From assembly GCA_947372465.1 (NCBI GenBank), contig CANBTT010000005.1, forward strand, positions 1 to 64,000: 64,000 bases of DNA, written 5' to 3'. This DNA is from Burkholderiales bacterium (GTDB lineage Bacteria; Pseudomonadota; Gammaproteobacteria; Burkholderiales; Burkholderiaceae_C). This document shows positions 16,537 through 25,410 of this stretch, one piece after another; the first letter of the stretch is position 1, and every line of letters begins with the position of its first letter. The notes beneath the pieces are model-generated. The model did no database searches, was not told the DNA's origin, and worked only from the letters and a program-made list of their open reading frames with translations. Made by a program: the position numbers and the translations under genes.

Positions 16537-17781
16537 ATGTATCAAAAAAATTTACTGATCGAACAAACGGATCCTCAACTTTGGCAAGCGATCCAAAATG
16601 AAAACGAGCGTCAAGAGCAGCACATCGAGCTGATTGCCAGCGAGAACTATGCCTCCCCTGCCGTGATGGCTGCACAGGGCTCGCAACTGACCAACAAATA
16701 CGCTGAAGGCTACCCTGGCAAACGTTATTACGGGGGCTGTGAGTTTGTTGATATCGCTGAGCAATTGGCCTTGGACCGTGTGAAGACCATTTTTGGCGCT
16801 GATGCAGCCAACGTTCAACCCCATTGCGGCGCTTCTGCCAACGAAGCCGTCTTCTTGGCGTTTTTAAAACCAGGCGACACCATCATGGGCATGAGCCTGG
16901 CCGAAGGCGGCCACTTGACGCATGGCATGCCCTTGAACATGAGTGGGAAATGGTTCAACGTTGTGAGCTATGGCCTCAATGAAAAAGAGGAAATCGATTA
17001 CGCGGCGATGGAGAAAAAAGCTCATGCGTGCAAGCCCAAGCTGATCATTGCCGGTGCCTCAGCCTACAGCTTGCACATCGATTTTGAATTTTTCGCCAAA
17101 GTGGCGAAAGATGTTGGCGCCATCTTCATGGTTGACATGGCCCATTACGCTGGCTTGATCGCAGCAGGGGTGTACCCCAATCCGGTCCCCTTTGCGGATG
17201 TGGTGACATCGACCACCCATAAAAGCCTAAGAGGCCCACGCGGGGGCATCATCTTGATGAAAGCCGAACACGAAAAAGCCATCAACAGCGCCATCTTCCC
17301 CGGCCTACAAGGCGGCCCCTTGATGCACGTCATCGCGGCCAAGGCCGTGGCCTTCAAAGAAGCGATGGCGCCTGAATTTAAAATTTACCAGCAGCAAGTG
17401 CTCAAGAACGCGGACATCATGGCCCAGACATTGACCCAACGAGGCCTGAGAATTGTGAGTGGCAAAACACAAAGCCACGTGATGCTCGTTGACTTGCGCT
17501 CCAAATCCATCACAGGTAAATTGGCCGAACAAATTTTGGGTCAAGCGCACATGACCATCAACAAAAATGCCATCCCCAACGACCCTGAGAAACCCATGGT
17601 CACCAGTGGCGTGAGAATTGGCACACCCGCCATGACCACACGTGGCTTCAAGGAAGCAGAGGCGCAACTCACGGCCAACTTGATTGCTGACGTCTTAGAG
17701 CACCCAACGGACCTGTCCAACATCGAACGCGTCAAAGAAAAAGTACATGCGCTCACCCATGCATTTCCTGTTTACAAATAA
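16537..17781 (+). CDS. glyA: Serine hydroxymethyltransferase
   Basis: PLP enzyme that converts serine and tetrahydrofolate to glycine and 5,10-methylene-tetrahydrofolate, the main source of one-carbon units, and so supplies the thyA and folA reactions encoded later in the window. The 414 residues are standard. Visible motifs are [30 protein letters not shown], the PLP-lysine loop [16 protein letters not shown] and the C-terminal [14 protein letters not shown]. nrdR begins 12 bp after its stop, the common Burkholderiales arrangement, so the two and perhaps the riboflavin genes are co-transcribed. Confidence 0.98.
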   Translation: MYQKNLLIEQTDPQLWQAIQNENERQEQHIELIASENYASPAVMAAQGSQLTNKYAEGYPGKRYYGGCEFVDIAEQLALDRVKTIFGADAANVQPHCGASANEAVFLAFLKPGDTIMGMSLAEGGHLTHGMPLNMSGKWFNVVSYGLNEKEEIDYAAMEKKAHACKPKLIIAGASAYSLHIDFEFFAKVAKDVGAIFMVDMAHYAGLIAAGVYPNPVPFADVVTSTTHKSLRGPRGGIILMKAEHEKAINSAIFPGLQGGPLMHVIAAKAVAFKEAMAPEFKIYQQQVLKNADIMAQTLTQRGLRIVSGKTQSHVMLVDLRSKSITGKLAEQILGQAHMTINKNAIPNDPEKPMVTSGVRIGTPAMTTRGFKEAEAQLTANLIADVLEHPTDLSNIERVKEKVHALTHAFPVYK

Positions 17782-17793
17782 TTTTCACACCCC

Positions 17794-18243
17794 ATGAAAT
17801 GCCCCTTTTGCGCACACTTGGACACCACTGTGATGGAGACTCGCGTCTCAGAAGAGGGGAATTTCATTCGCAGGAGACGCCAATGTGGCGCTTGCGACAA
17901 GCGCTTCACGACCTACGAGAGACCTGACGTCTCCTTTCCAACGGTCGTCAAAAAGGATGGGCGACGCATTGAATTTGATCGCAACAAACTCTTGGCCTCC
18001 ATGCACCTGGCCCTCAGGAAAAGGCCCGTGAGCGTCGAGCAAGTCGACAACGCCATTGCAAAAATCGAGGAGCGACTGCTCACCCTTGGGCAACGAGAGA
18101 TTGAATCGCACCGGCTCGGTGAGCTCTTGATGAAGGAGCTCAAAAAATTAGACAAAGTGGCCTATGTTCGTTTTGCCAGTGTTTATAAAAACTTTGAAGA
18201 CATCGATGAATTCAAAACCTTGGTGGATGAATTTGGCATTTAA
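17794..18243 (+). CDS. nrdR: Transcriptional repressor of ribonucleotide reductase genes
   Basis: Represses nrd operons when deoxyadenosine nucleotides are plentiful. The 149-residue protein has the zinc ribbon with cysteine pairs in [10 protein letters not shown] and [14 protein letters not shown], then an ATP-cone domain ([20 protein letters not shown]) that senses ATP and dATP. Length is typical. It lies between glyA and ribD with gaps of 12 and 41 bp, the order found in many beta- and gamma-proteobacteria. Confidence 0.97.
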   Translation: MKCPFCAHLDTTVMETRVSEEGNFIRRRRQCGACDKRFTTYERPDVSFPTVVKKDGRRIEFDRNKLLASMHLALRKRPVSVEQVDNAIAKIEERLLTLGQREIESHRLGELLMKELKKLDKVAYVRFASVYKNFEDIDEFKTLVDEFGI

Positions 18244-18284
18244 CGCTTACTCGTCACACTGAGACACCCATCGTCCCTTCAAGC

Positions 18285-19466
18285 ATGACCCTGCACGACC
18301 CCCATCTCACCTTCATGGCGTTGGCGCTTGAGCAAGCCCATGCGGCGCTCTTTCTCTCCTCCCCCAACCCTCGGGTTGGGTGTGTCATCGCCTCTCAAGC
18401 GGGCGAGGTGCTGGGCCTGGGTCACACGCAGGCCGTGGGCCATGCGCACGCTGAGGTGATGGCGCTCAGGGATGCCAGCTCAAAAGGCCACGAGGTGCAA
18501 GGCTCTAGCGTCTACGTGACCCTTGAGCCCTGCGCGCACACGGGCCGCACACCACCGTGCTGTGAGGCATTGATCCAAGCCCAAGTCAAAGAAGTCTTTG
18601 TCAGCATCTTGGACCCCAACCCCTTGGTGTCGGGTCAAGGGATTGCAAGACTTCGAGCCCATGGCATTGCCGTGCATGTGGGTCTTGGCGCGGACAAAGC
18701 CACCGAACTCAATCTTGGTTTTTTAAAGCGCATGCAACTCCAAAAACCTTGGATGCGCTCAAAAATTGCGGCCTCCATTGATGGGCACACCGCCACCGAT
18801 TCGGGCGAGAGTCAATGGATCACTTGCGCGGCCTCTAGAGCAGATGGACATCTATTTAGGGCACGTGCGTGCTGTGTCCTCACAGGCATTGGCACGCTGT
18901 TGGCCGACGACCCGACATTGGATGTGCGGGCGATCAGCACCCCTAGGCAACCGGACTTGGTGGTTTTGGATTCTGCGCTGCGCACCCCTGTGCACGCCAA
19001 GATATTTGGCCCCCAACGTCGCATTTATCTTTATTGTGCATTGCAAAGCAAGCCCCACTCCGGTGAGCTGATCTATCCAAGCGACCCAGATCTGGCCAAG
19101 GTCTTGCGCGAGAAAGTAAAGGCACTGGAGCAGTTGGGCGTACAGGTCATGGGGCAGCCCATGGTGCAAAAACGCATTGATTTGTCCTTTGTGGTCAAAG
19201 ATCTGGCAAGATTGCAGATGAACGAAGTGCACGTAGAGGCTGGGTCAGTTCTCAACGGAGGATTTCTGGGTGAGCACTTGCTTGATGAATTGATTGTGTA
19301 CATGGCCCCAACTTGGTTGGGCTCAGGCAAAGGCATGAGCAAGATGGCCATGACTGGTGCCTTGGATGCAGCGCAGCACTTCAACTGGCACGACATCACA
19401 CGCGTCGAGAGCGATTTGAGACTGACTTTGCGCAAAAGAAGCACGTCCCCTTCAACACGGCTCTAG
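18285..19466 (+). CDS. ribD: Bifunctional riboflavin deaminase/reductase
   Basis: Performs the second and third steps of riboflavin synthesis: deamination of the pyrimidine and reduction of the ribosyl side chain. The N-terminal zinc deaminase has GHAHAEVMALRDAS and LEPCAHTGRTPPCCEALI, which supply the His, two Cys and catalytic Glu. The C-terminal reductase starts near WMRSKIAASIDGHTA and includes ITCAASRADGHLFRA and the NADPH-binding stretch NEVHVEAGSVLNGGFL. At 393 residues it is slightly longer than E. coli RibD. A 161-bp gap follows before ribC. Confidence 0.96.
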   Translation: MTLHDPHLTFMALALEQAHAALFLSSPNPRVGCVIASQAGEVLGLGHTQAVGHAHAEVMALRDASSKGHEVQGSSVYVTLEPCAHTGRTPPCCEALIQAQVKEVFVSILDPNPLVSGQGIARLRAHGIAVHVGLGADKATELNLGFLKRMQLQKPWMRSKIAASIDGHTATDSGESQWITCAASRADGHLFRARACCVLTGIGTLLADDPTLDVRAISTPRQPDLVVLDSALRTPVHAKIFGPQRRIYLYCALQSKPHSGELIYPSDPDLAKVLREKVKALEQLGVQVMGQPMVQKRIDLSFVVKDLARLQMNEVHVEAGSVLNGGFLGEHLLDELIVYMAPTWLGSGKGMSKMAMTGALDAAQHFNWHDITRVESDLRLTLRKRSTSPSTRL

Positions 19467-19516
19467 GCCAATTGAATCTAGCGCCCTTTGCCCACTGGAA
19501 TTCATTTGGACCCGGG

Positions 19517-19541
19517 CTCTAAAATTCCGAGTGGTTTAGAG
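19517..19541 (+). other. Inverted repeat in the ribD-ribC gap
   Basis: CTCTAAA (19517-19523) and TTTAGAG (19535-19541) form a 7-bp inverted repeat about 87 bp before the ribC start. The gap 19467-19627 was checked for an FMN riboswitch, and none of its conserved core is present. Its function, if any, is unclear. Confidence 0.25.
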
Positions 19542-19627
19542 GAAAAAGCTGGCCATTCATGCAAGAAAAAGACGACAAAAAGACCTTTGTGCGCACTTGA
19601 AGGCTGGTTCTCTGCGAAAATAGAAGC

Positions 19628-20269
19628 ATGTTTACAGGAATCATCACTGGCCTAGGCCAAATCATCGCCGTTAAAGACCTTGGGGCGACTCAAGCACACG
19701 GCAAGCAACTCACCCTTCAAGCCCCCAAAAGCTACCTCGATGATGTGTCTCTGGGTGACAGCATTGCCATCAATGGGGCTTGCATGACGGTGACGTCTCT
19801 TGACACCCATTTGCAACAGTTTTGCATTGAAATTTCCGCTGAGTCCTTGGACAAAACGCACGGATTGACCCAAGAGCGATGGGTCAATTTAGAGAAAGCA
19901 CTTCGAGCAAACGATCGACTGGGGGGTCACATCGTCTCTGGGCATGTGGATGGGACGGCCAGTGTCAGTCAATTTGAGCCCATTGGTGAGAGTTGGACAC
20001 TAAAAATTTTGGCACCACTCGCTTTGGGTAAATTTTTGGCCTACAAAGGCTCGGTCACCATCAACGGTGTAAGTCTGACGGTCAATGCTGTTCAAGACAC
20101 CGCCGCGGGCACTGAAATCAGCATCAATTTGATTGCTCACACCCTAGAAAATACCGCCCTCAAATCCCTTAAAGTGGGGGAGTTGATCAATTTAGAAATC
20201 GACACGGTCGCCAGATATGTTGAACGCATGTTAAGTCTGAGTGAACCAGCAAAGGCAAGCACCCCATGA
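19628..20269 (+). CDS. ribC: Riboflavin synthase, alpha subunit
   Basis: Dismutates two 6,7-dimethyl-8-ribityllumazine molecules to riboflavin and the pyrimidine precursor. The 213-residue protein starts MFTGIITGLGQI, as this family nearly always does. It has two lumazine-binding beta barrels: the first with GDSIAINGACMTV, the second beginning near NDRLGGHIVSGHVDGTA with GSVTINGVSLTVNAV. The name ribE is also used for this enzyme. The stop overlaps the next gene by 4 bp, so translation is coupled. Confidence 0.96.
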   Translation: MFTGIITGLGQIIAVKDLGATQAHGKQLTLQAPKSYLDDVSLGDSIAINGACMTVTSLDTHLQQFCIEISAESLDKTHGLTQERWVNLEKALRANDRLGGHIVSGHVDGTASVSQFEPIGESWTLKILAPLALGKFLAYKGSVTINGVSLTVNAVQDTAAGTEISINLIAHTLENTALKSLKVGELINLEIDTVARYVERMLSLSEPAKASTP

Positions 20270-21396
20270 ACAGCAACAAATTAGAACCCATCTCTGCGGT
20301 TGAGGTGATCATTGAGGACATGAAACAAGGTCGCATGGTGATCTTGGTGGACGAAGAGGACCGAGAAAACGAGGGGGACTTGGTCCTCGCTGCCGATTGC
20401 GTGAGTGCACAGGCCATCAATTTCATGGCGCGTTATGGCCGCGGCTTGATTTGTTTGACGCTCACAAAGGAGCGCTGCGAATTTCTCAAGCTGCCTCCCA
20501 TGGCGGCCAAGAACGGCACCGTCTACAGCACCGCCTTCACCATCTCCATTGAAGCCGCCCAAGGCGTCACCACGGGCATTTCGGCCGCGGACCGAGCACG
20601 CACCATTCAAGTCGCCGTTGCCCCTCAAACCCAAGCGAGCGATTTGGTTCAACCCGGTCACGTCTTTCCTTTGCAAGCCGTGGACGGTGGCGTCTTGATG
20701 CGAGCCGGTCACACCGAAGCTGGGTGTGACTTGGCGCTGCTTGCTGGCCACTCACCAAGCGCGGTGATTTGTGAAATCATGAACGACGATGGCACCATGG
20801 CCAGGTTGCCAGATCTGCAGCGCTTTGCTCAAGAGCACCAATTGCACATTGGCACGATCGCGGACTTGATCCAGTATCGATCCAAAAACGAGAGCCTGCT
20901 GCAAAAGGTCTCCTCAAGAACGCTCTCCACCTCACACGGTGAATTCATCGCCCATGCCTACCAAGACGTGCTGACCAAAGGCGTGCACCTCGCGCTCGTC
21001 AAAGGGCAGTGGTCTCAGCATGAAGAGGTTTTGGCGCGCGTGCATGAACCCTTGTCCATCATTGATCTGCTCGAACCCAACCGCAAGATGCATTCATGGG
21101 GCTTGGACGAGAGCTTAAAGATCATCGCCAAAGAAGGCGCTGGGGTGTTGGTCTTGCTCAATGCAGGTGAAAACGCCGAACAACTGCTGTCTCAATTCCA
21201 AGGCACCGCCAAGTCTTCTCACGCGCCAGAGAGAGGTCGCATGGATTTAAGAAGCTACGGCATCGGTGCGCAAATCTTGAAAGATTGTGGCGTTGAAAAA
21301 ATGCGCCTTCTTGGACACCCTAGACGCATGCCCAGCATGACAGGGTATGGACTAGAAATTGTTGGCTATCGATCAAAAACGGATGGCACCATGTAA
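20266..21396 (+). CDS. ribBX: 3,4-dihydroxy-2-butanone 4-phosphate synthase with degenerate GTP cyclohydrolase II domain (RibBX type)
   Basis: The N-terminal half (about 1-205) is an intact RibB that makes the four-carbon unit of riboflavin from ribulose 5-phosphate: DEEDRENEGDLVLAAD holds the acidic catalytic loop, and GHTEAGCDLALLAG follows. The C-terminal half aligns with GTP cyclohydrolase II but lacks the zinc-binding cysteines. Where active enzymes have Cys...CDCG after VHSE, this one reads RVHEPLSIIDLLEPNRKMHS. It should therefore not open GTP, and a separate ribA is expected elsewhere. Such RibB-plus-X proteins are known in Proteobacteria; the X domain may be regulatory. Length is 376 residues. 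It overlaps ribC by 4 bp. Confidence 0.9.
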   Translation: MNSNKLEPISAVEVIIEDMKQGRMVILVDEEDRENEGDLVLAADCVSAQAINFMARYGRGLICLTLTKERCEFLKLPPMAAKNGTVYSTAFTISIEAAQGVTTGISAADRARTIQVAVAPQTQASDLVQPGHVFPLQAVDGGVLMRAGHTEAGCDLALLAGHSPSAVICEIMNDDGTMARLPDLQRFAQEHQLHIGTIADLIQYRSKNESLLQKVSSRTLSTSHGEFIAHAYQDVLTKGVHLALVKGQWSQHEEVLARVHEPLSIIDLLEPNRKMHSWGLDESLKIIAKEGAGVLVLLNAGENAEQLLSQFQGTAKSSHAPERGRMDLRSYGIGAQILKDCGVEKMRLLGHPRRMPSMTGYGLEIVGYRSKTDGTM

Positions 21397-21456
21397 AAAA
21401 ATGCGCTCACGCCGTGCCGCTTGATTCTTTTAAACCAACAAACTCAGAACACTTTT

Positions 21457-22011
21457 ATGCAGCAACCCACCTCCAGCGCCCCAAGCTCACCCGTTGACAC
21501 CTCTCAGTGGCCCAGCCATTTGCTGAGTCTTCACGAAGGGGCCCCTTTGGCAGACAAAGACCACGAACGCCTTCGCAACGCACACCTAAAAATTGGCATC
21601 GTCAAAGCCACCTTCAATCCTGGCGTGACCGATGCGCTCAAGAACGCCTGCATCCAAGAGTTGATGGCTCAAGGCGTTCAAGCTCAAAACATCACCTTGC
21701 TTGAAGTCCCTGGGGCCCTTGAAATCCCCCTCGCCCTTCAAGCGCTGGCTCAAATTGAAGATCCCGAACCCTTTCATGCGCTGATCGCGCTTGGATGCAT
21801 CATCCGAGGGGAGACCTATCACTTCGAACTGGTGGCCAACGAATCGGGCAAAGGGGTCAGTCAAATCAGTTTGGACTTTCATGTGCCCATCGCCAACGCG
21901 ATATTGACCGTTGAGAACGAGGCGCAGGCGTTTGCTCGCCAACACACCAAGGGCCAAGAGGCGGCCTCTGTCGCGCTTCACATGGCTGGGGTTTTGGAGA
22001 AATGGGCGTGA
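21457..22011 (+). CDS. ribH: 6,7-dimethyl-8-ribityllumazine synthase
   Basis: Condenses the RibB product with the RibD product to give lumazine, the riboflavin synthase substrate; family members form 5- or 60-subunit shells. ATG 21457 gives 184 residues; a TTG at 21421 would add 12. A variable N-terminal tail of about 45 residues precedes the core [16 protein letters not shown]. Other core motifs are [12 protein letters not shown] and [18 protein letters not shown], the latter with the catalytic histidine. The stop overlaps nusB by 10 bp. All riboflavin genes except ribA are now accounted for in this cluster. Confidence 0.94.
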   Translation: MQQPTSSAPSSPVDTSQWPSHLLSLHEGAPLADKDHERLRNAHLKIGIVKATFNPGVTDALKNACIQELMAQGVQAQNITLLEVPGALEIPLALQALAQIEDPEPFHALIALGCIIRGETYHFELVANESGKGVSQISLDFHVPIANAILTVENEAQAFARQHTKGQEAASVALHMAGVLEKWA

Positions 22012-22562
22012 ACAAACCACACAACTCCAATGCGCACACGCCTGAGGAGGCGTTGGCAAGCAGCCTTGAGCACCCAAGCCCCCCCTCAGCGCCAGTGCCA
22101 GCGCCGGCGAAAAAACCTGCCGCAAAATCCGCCAGAAGCAGAGCTCGGGAGTTTGCTCTTCAAGCCCTCTATCAGTTGATCATTGGTAAAAACGAACCGG
22201 GCGAAATTGATCTCTTTACTCGAGATTTGGTGGGCTTTAAGAAGGCCGACTCCGTTCACTATGACACACTCTTGCATGGTTGCGCCTCAAAGAGGCAAGA
22301 CTTGGACGCTTTGATCCTGCCACATTTAGACCGAAGCATTGAAGAGATCTCCCCCATTGAGCGCGCTTGCATGTGGATGGGTGTGTATGAGTTTCAGCAT
22401 TGCGTTGATGTGCCGTGGCGCGTGGTGCTCAATGAGTGCATTGAGTTGTCAAAACAATTTGGCGGAACAGATGGCCACAAGTACGTCAATGCCGTTTTGA
22501 ACGCACTGGCCCCGCAGCTTAGAAGTGTTGAAGTCTCCTTTGAGAGAGCACAAAAAAGATAA
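22002..22562 (+). CDS. nusB: Transcription antitermination factor NusB
   Basis: RNA-binding factor that with NusE (S10) assembles the antitermination complex on rRNA operons. The 186-residue protein has a charged, proline/alanine-rich N-terminal tail of about 45 residues, then the helical core from [16 protein letters not shown] to the typical end [19 protein letters not shown]. The ribH-nusB pair is a classic bacterial arrangement, here with overlapping ends. Confidence 0.96.
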   Translation: MGVNKPHNSNAHTPEEALASSLEHPSPPSAPVPAPAKKPAAKSARSRAREFALQALYQLIIGKNEPGEIDLFTRDLVGFKKADSVHYDTLLHGCASKRQDLDALILPHLDRSIEEISPIERACMWMGVYEFQHCVDVPWRVVLNECIELSKQFGGTDGHKYVNAVLNALAPQLRSVEVSFERAQKR

Positions 22563-22590
22563 ACGCCACGAACCTTAAAACACCCAAAGC

Positions 22591-23784
22591 GTGAAGATGC
22601 GAATCTCTGAACGAGCACAAACCATCGAGCCTTTTTTTGTGATGGAAGTGGCCAAGGCCGCCTCACGCATGGCTGAGCAGTTGAGCGCAGATGACTGGCC
22701 GATGATTTACCTCAACATTGGGGAGCCCGATTTCACCGCTGCACCCAAGGTTCAAGCGCGCGCCAAAGAGGCGATCGACAAAGGTGACACCCAGTACACG
22801 CCTGCACTGGGCATTGACCCCTTGAGAGAAAGCATCTCCAAGTGGTATGGCACACAATTTGGACTGAACGTGCCGAGCAGCAGAATTTTGATCACTGCAG
22901 GGGCTTCCAGTGCCTTGCAACTCGCTTGCATGGCCCTGATCGAACCGGGCGATGAGATGCTCATGCCCGACCCCAGTTATCCTTGCAACCGACACTTCAT
23001 CACCGCTTGCGGTGGCGTGGCCAAGCGCATCGCCTCGGGCGCAAAGAGCGACTTCCAACTGAGCCTTGCAAGCGTGCAAGACAACTGGGGGCCCAAGACC
23101 AGAGGCGTTTTGTTGGCGTCCCCAAGCAACCCCACAGGCACCACCATTGCCTTTGATGAGCTCAAAAAAATCCACGCCTTTGTCAGCGCCCAACATGCCA
23201 TCACCTTGGTCGATGAAATCTATCTTGGCTTGAGCTTTCAAGAGCCGCCTGCCACCACCGCCTTGGCTCTGGACGATCAGATCGTGAGCATCAACAGTTT
23301 TTCGAAATATTTCAACATGACCGGTTGGCGCCTGGGCTGGATGGTGACCCCTTCGGCCTTGGTCGCGCCCATCGAGCGCTTGGCACAAAATCTCTTCATC
23401 TGTCCAAGCGCCATTGCGCAACACGCTGCCCTGGCTTGCTTTGAGCCTGAGAGCCTGGCGCTGTTTGAAGAGCGCAAGGCCTCTTTTCGGGATCGCCGTG
23501 ACTATTTGGTTCAAGCCCTCCTGGAATTGGGTTTTGACATACCAGCACAGCCCCAAGGCGCGTTCTACATCTGGGCCAATTGTCAAGCACTGTATGGCGC
23601 TTTGGGTGTGAGCAACAGCTGGGACTTTACGTTTGAGTTGATGCGTCAAACCCACATCGCTGTGGCACCAGGCCGAGACTTTGGTCACAATGAAACCGAG
23701 CACTTTATCCGCTTATCAACGGCTTGCTCCATGGCCTCCTTGGAGCAAGCCGTTGAAAGAATGAGAACGATTTTTAAACCATGA
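22591..23784 (+). CDS. PLP-dependent aminotransferase, class I/II (AspC/AlaT-like)
   Basis: Aminotransferase of 397 residues, fold type I. It has the family start LNIGEPDFTAAP, YTPALGIDPLRESIS, ASPSNPTGT, the PLP lysine in SFSKYFNMTGWRLGW and the substrate arginine region HFIRLSTACSM. GTG 22591 and ATG 22597 are both possible starts. It sits 28 bp after nusB and overlaps ybgC by 4 bp, an arrangement I associate with Comamonadaceae. Sequence does not tell whether the amino donor is alanine, aspartate, valine or tyrosine. Confidence 0.9.
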   Translation: MKMRISERAQTIEPFFVMEVAKAASRMAEQLSADDWPMIYLNIGEPDFTAAPKVQARAKEAIDKGDTQYTPALGIDPLRESISKWYGTQFGLNVPSSRILITAGASSALQLACMALIEPGDEMLMPDPSYPCNRHFITACGGVAKRIASGAKSDFQLSLASVQDNWGPKTRGVLLASPSNPTGTTIAFDELKKIHAFVSAQHAITLVDEIYLGLSFQEPPATTALALDDQIVSINSFSKYFNMTGWRLGWMVTPSALVAPIERLAQNLFICPSAIAQHAALACFEPESLALFEERKASFRDRRDYLVQALLELGFDIPAQPQGAFYIWANCQALYGALGVSNSWDFTFELMRQTHIAVAPGRDFGHNETEHFIRLSTACSMASLEQAVERMRTIFKP

Positions 23785-24194
23785 AACACTTTATTTGGCC
23801 CCTTCGCGTTTACTGGGAAGACACCGATGCGGGTGGCATCGTCTTTTACGCCAATTATTTAAAATTTTTTGAGCGCGCAAGAACCGAATGGTTCAGATCT
23901 CTGGGCTACAGCCAACAAGCGCTCAAAGAGAAAACGGGCTGCATGTTCATTGTGAGTCACACGCAACTGAAGTACTCACACCCCGCTTTGCTGGACGATG
24001 AGCTCCACATCAGTGCCAAAGTCACCGATGTGGGGGGAGCCAGCTTGGTGATCGAACAATCCGCCACCAAAACATCTCCTCAAACCCAAGAGCAGCTCAC
24101 CCTTTGCGAAGGCAGCATCAAAATCGCTTGGGTTCAAGTGGGCACCTTAAAGCCGTCTAGAATACCCAAAGACATCATCCAAAGACTCATATGA
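23781..24194 (+). CDS. ybgC: Tol-Pal associated acyl-CoA thioesterase
   Basis: Hot-dog-fold thioesterase of 137 residues, acting in the cytoplasm or at the inner membrane on acyl-CoA or acyl-ACP. The 4HBT signature YWEDTDAGGIVFYANYLKFF contains the catalytic aspartate and is followed by ERARTEWFRSLG. It is the usual first gene of tol-pal operons, and overlaps of 4 bp on both sides tie it to the aminotransferase and tolQ. Its exact link to Tol function is not settled in the literature I know. Confidence 0.95.
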   Translation: MKHFIWPLRVYWEDTDAGGIVFYANYLKFFERARTEWFRSLGYSQQALKEKTGCMFIVSHTQLKYSHPALLDDELHISAKVTDVGGASLVIEQSATKTSPQTQEQLTLCEGSIKIAWVQVGTLKPSRIPKDIIQRLI

Positions 24195-24883
24195 ACCAAG
24201 ACTTATCCATTGTGACCTTGCTTTTGAACGCCAGTTTTGTCGTTCAATTGGTTGTCTTCATTTTATTTCTCGTCTCCATCACCAGTTGGACGGTGATTTT
24301 CAAGAAACTTTTTTCATTGAGAAAAATTCGCTCCCTCAACGAGAATTTTGAAAAGGATTTCTGGTCGGGCAAGAGCTTGAATGAACTCTTTTCATCGGCC
24401 ACACAAAATGCGAGATCTGCGGGCCCCATGGAGAGAATCTTTGCAAGCGGCATGCGCGAATACCAAAAGCTCAGAGAAAAACGCATCACCGACAGCTCGC
24501 TCTTGATGGACGGTGCAACAAGGGCCATGCGAGCGTCCTTGCAGCGAGAGATGGATGCCATCGAGTCCAGCTTGTCGTGGTTGGCCTCTGTGGGCTCGGT
24601 GTCGCCTTATGTGGGTCTTTTTGGCACGGTATGGGGCATCATGCACGCTTTCACGGGTCTTGCGGCCTTGCAACAGGTCACCTTGGCCAAGGTGGCCCCT
24701 GGCATTGCAGAGGCCTTGGTTGCAACAGCGATTGGTCTTTTTGCGGCCATTCCTGCGGTGTTGGCCTACAACCGATTTGCCAGGGACATTGACCGTGTCT
24801 CGATTCAACTTGAGACCTTCATGGAAGAATTCAGCAACATCTTGCAACGCAATGTCAGCTCACAAAGTGCCTCTGCGCATTGA
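24191..24883 (+). CDS. tolQ: Tol-Pal system proton channel subunit TolQ
   Basis: Inner-membrane MotA/TolQ/ExbB family protein of 230 residues that with TolR uses the proton-motive force to drive TolA during outer-membrane constriction at division. Three hydrophobic segments are visible: about 15-35 (VVQLVVFILFLVSITSWTVI), about 136-158 (SVSPYVGLFGTVWGIMHAF) and about 170-195 (APGIAEALVATAIGLFAAIP). The last two bear the conserved Thr residues of the proton path. The ATG overlaps the ybgC stop by 4 bp. Confidence 0.97.
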   Translation: MNQDLSIVTLLLNASFVVQLVVFILFLVSITSWTVIFKKLFSLRKIRSLNENFEKDFWSGKSLNELFSSATQNARSAGPMERIFASGMREYQKLREKRITDSSLLMDGATRAMRASLQREMDAIESSLSWLASVGSVSPYVGLFGTVWGIMHAFTGLAALQQVTLAKVAPGIAEALVATAIGLFAAIPAVLAYNRFARDIDRVSIQLETFMEEFSNILQRNVSSQSASAH

Positions 24884-24901
24884 GTTTTAAGGATCCACAC
24901 C

Positions 24902-25387
24902 ATGGCTGCAGTTGCACACCGTTCGCGCTCTAAACGACGCACCATGAATGAAATCAACATGGTCCCTTTTATTGATGTCATGCTGGTCTTGTTGATCATT
25001 TTCATGGTCACCGCTCCCCTGATCTCAACCAGTGTGATCGATGTCCCAAGCGTTGGCAAAGCGGCCAACGCCCCTGACCAAGTCATCCGAGTTGAACTCA
25101 GAGCCGATCACAGGATTTTTATTCGCTCCTTGGACACACCAAGCCCCTCGGCGGTGAAGAAAGCGACCAATGCCAATTCTCAGGACTTGAGCTCAGACGC
25201 CCAAGAGGTGAGCAAATCACAACTGGCAGAGAAAACCCTTCAGTTTCAAAATGGCAACAGCAGCACACCGGTTGTGATCTTTGGTGACAAAGCGCTGCCC
25301 TATGAGGAGGTCATCAAAGTCTTGGATTTGCTGCAAAAGGCAGGCGTGCAAAGAGTCGGTCTTTCTGTTCAGTTGATGAACGATTGA
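24902..25387 (+). CDS. tolR: Tol-Pal system protein TolR
   Basis: ExbD/TolR family partner of TolQ, 161 residues, with a short cytoplasmic N-terminus, one membrane helix and a periplasmic domain. The helix region MNEINMVPFIDVMLVLLIIF contains the essential aspartate of the proton channel. The periplasmic part carries an insert of about 35 Ser/Asn/Gln-rich residues (roughly 85-120) that makes it longer than E. coli TolR. The end QKAGVQRVGLSV is typical. GGATCC upstream gives a modest ribosome site. Confidence 0.95.
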   Translation: MAAVAHRSRSKRRTMNEINMVPFIDVMLVLLIIFMVTAPLISTSVIDVPSVGKAANAPDQVIRVELRADHRIFIRSLDTPSPSAVKKATNANSQDLSSDAQEVSKSQLAEKTLQFQNGNSSTPVVIFGDKALPYEEVIKVLDLLQKAGVQRVGLSVQLMND

Positions 25388-25410
25388 GACCTAGATTGAT
25401 GCCATAACGC

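Noticed and set aside
19467-19627. FMN riboswitch ahead of ribC
   Set aside because: The conserved core of the RFN element is absent; only a 7-bp inverted repeat was found.
22663-23703. Long leftward open frame opposite the aminotransferase
   Set aside because: The opposite strand encodes a clear PLP aminotransferase with all motifs; the antisense frame resembles nothing.
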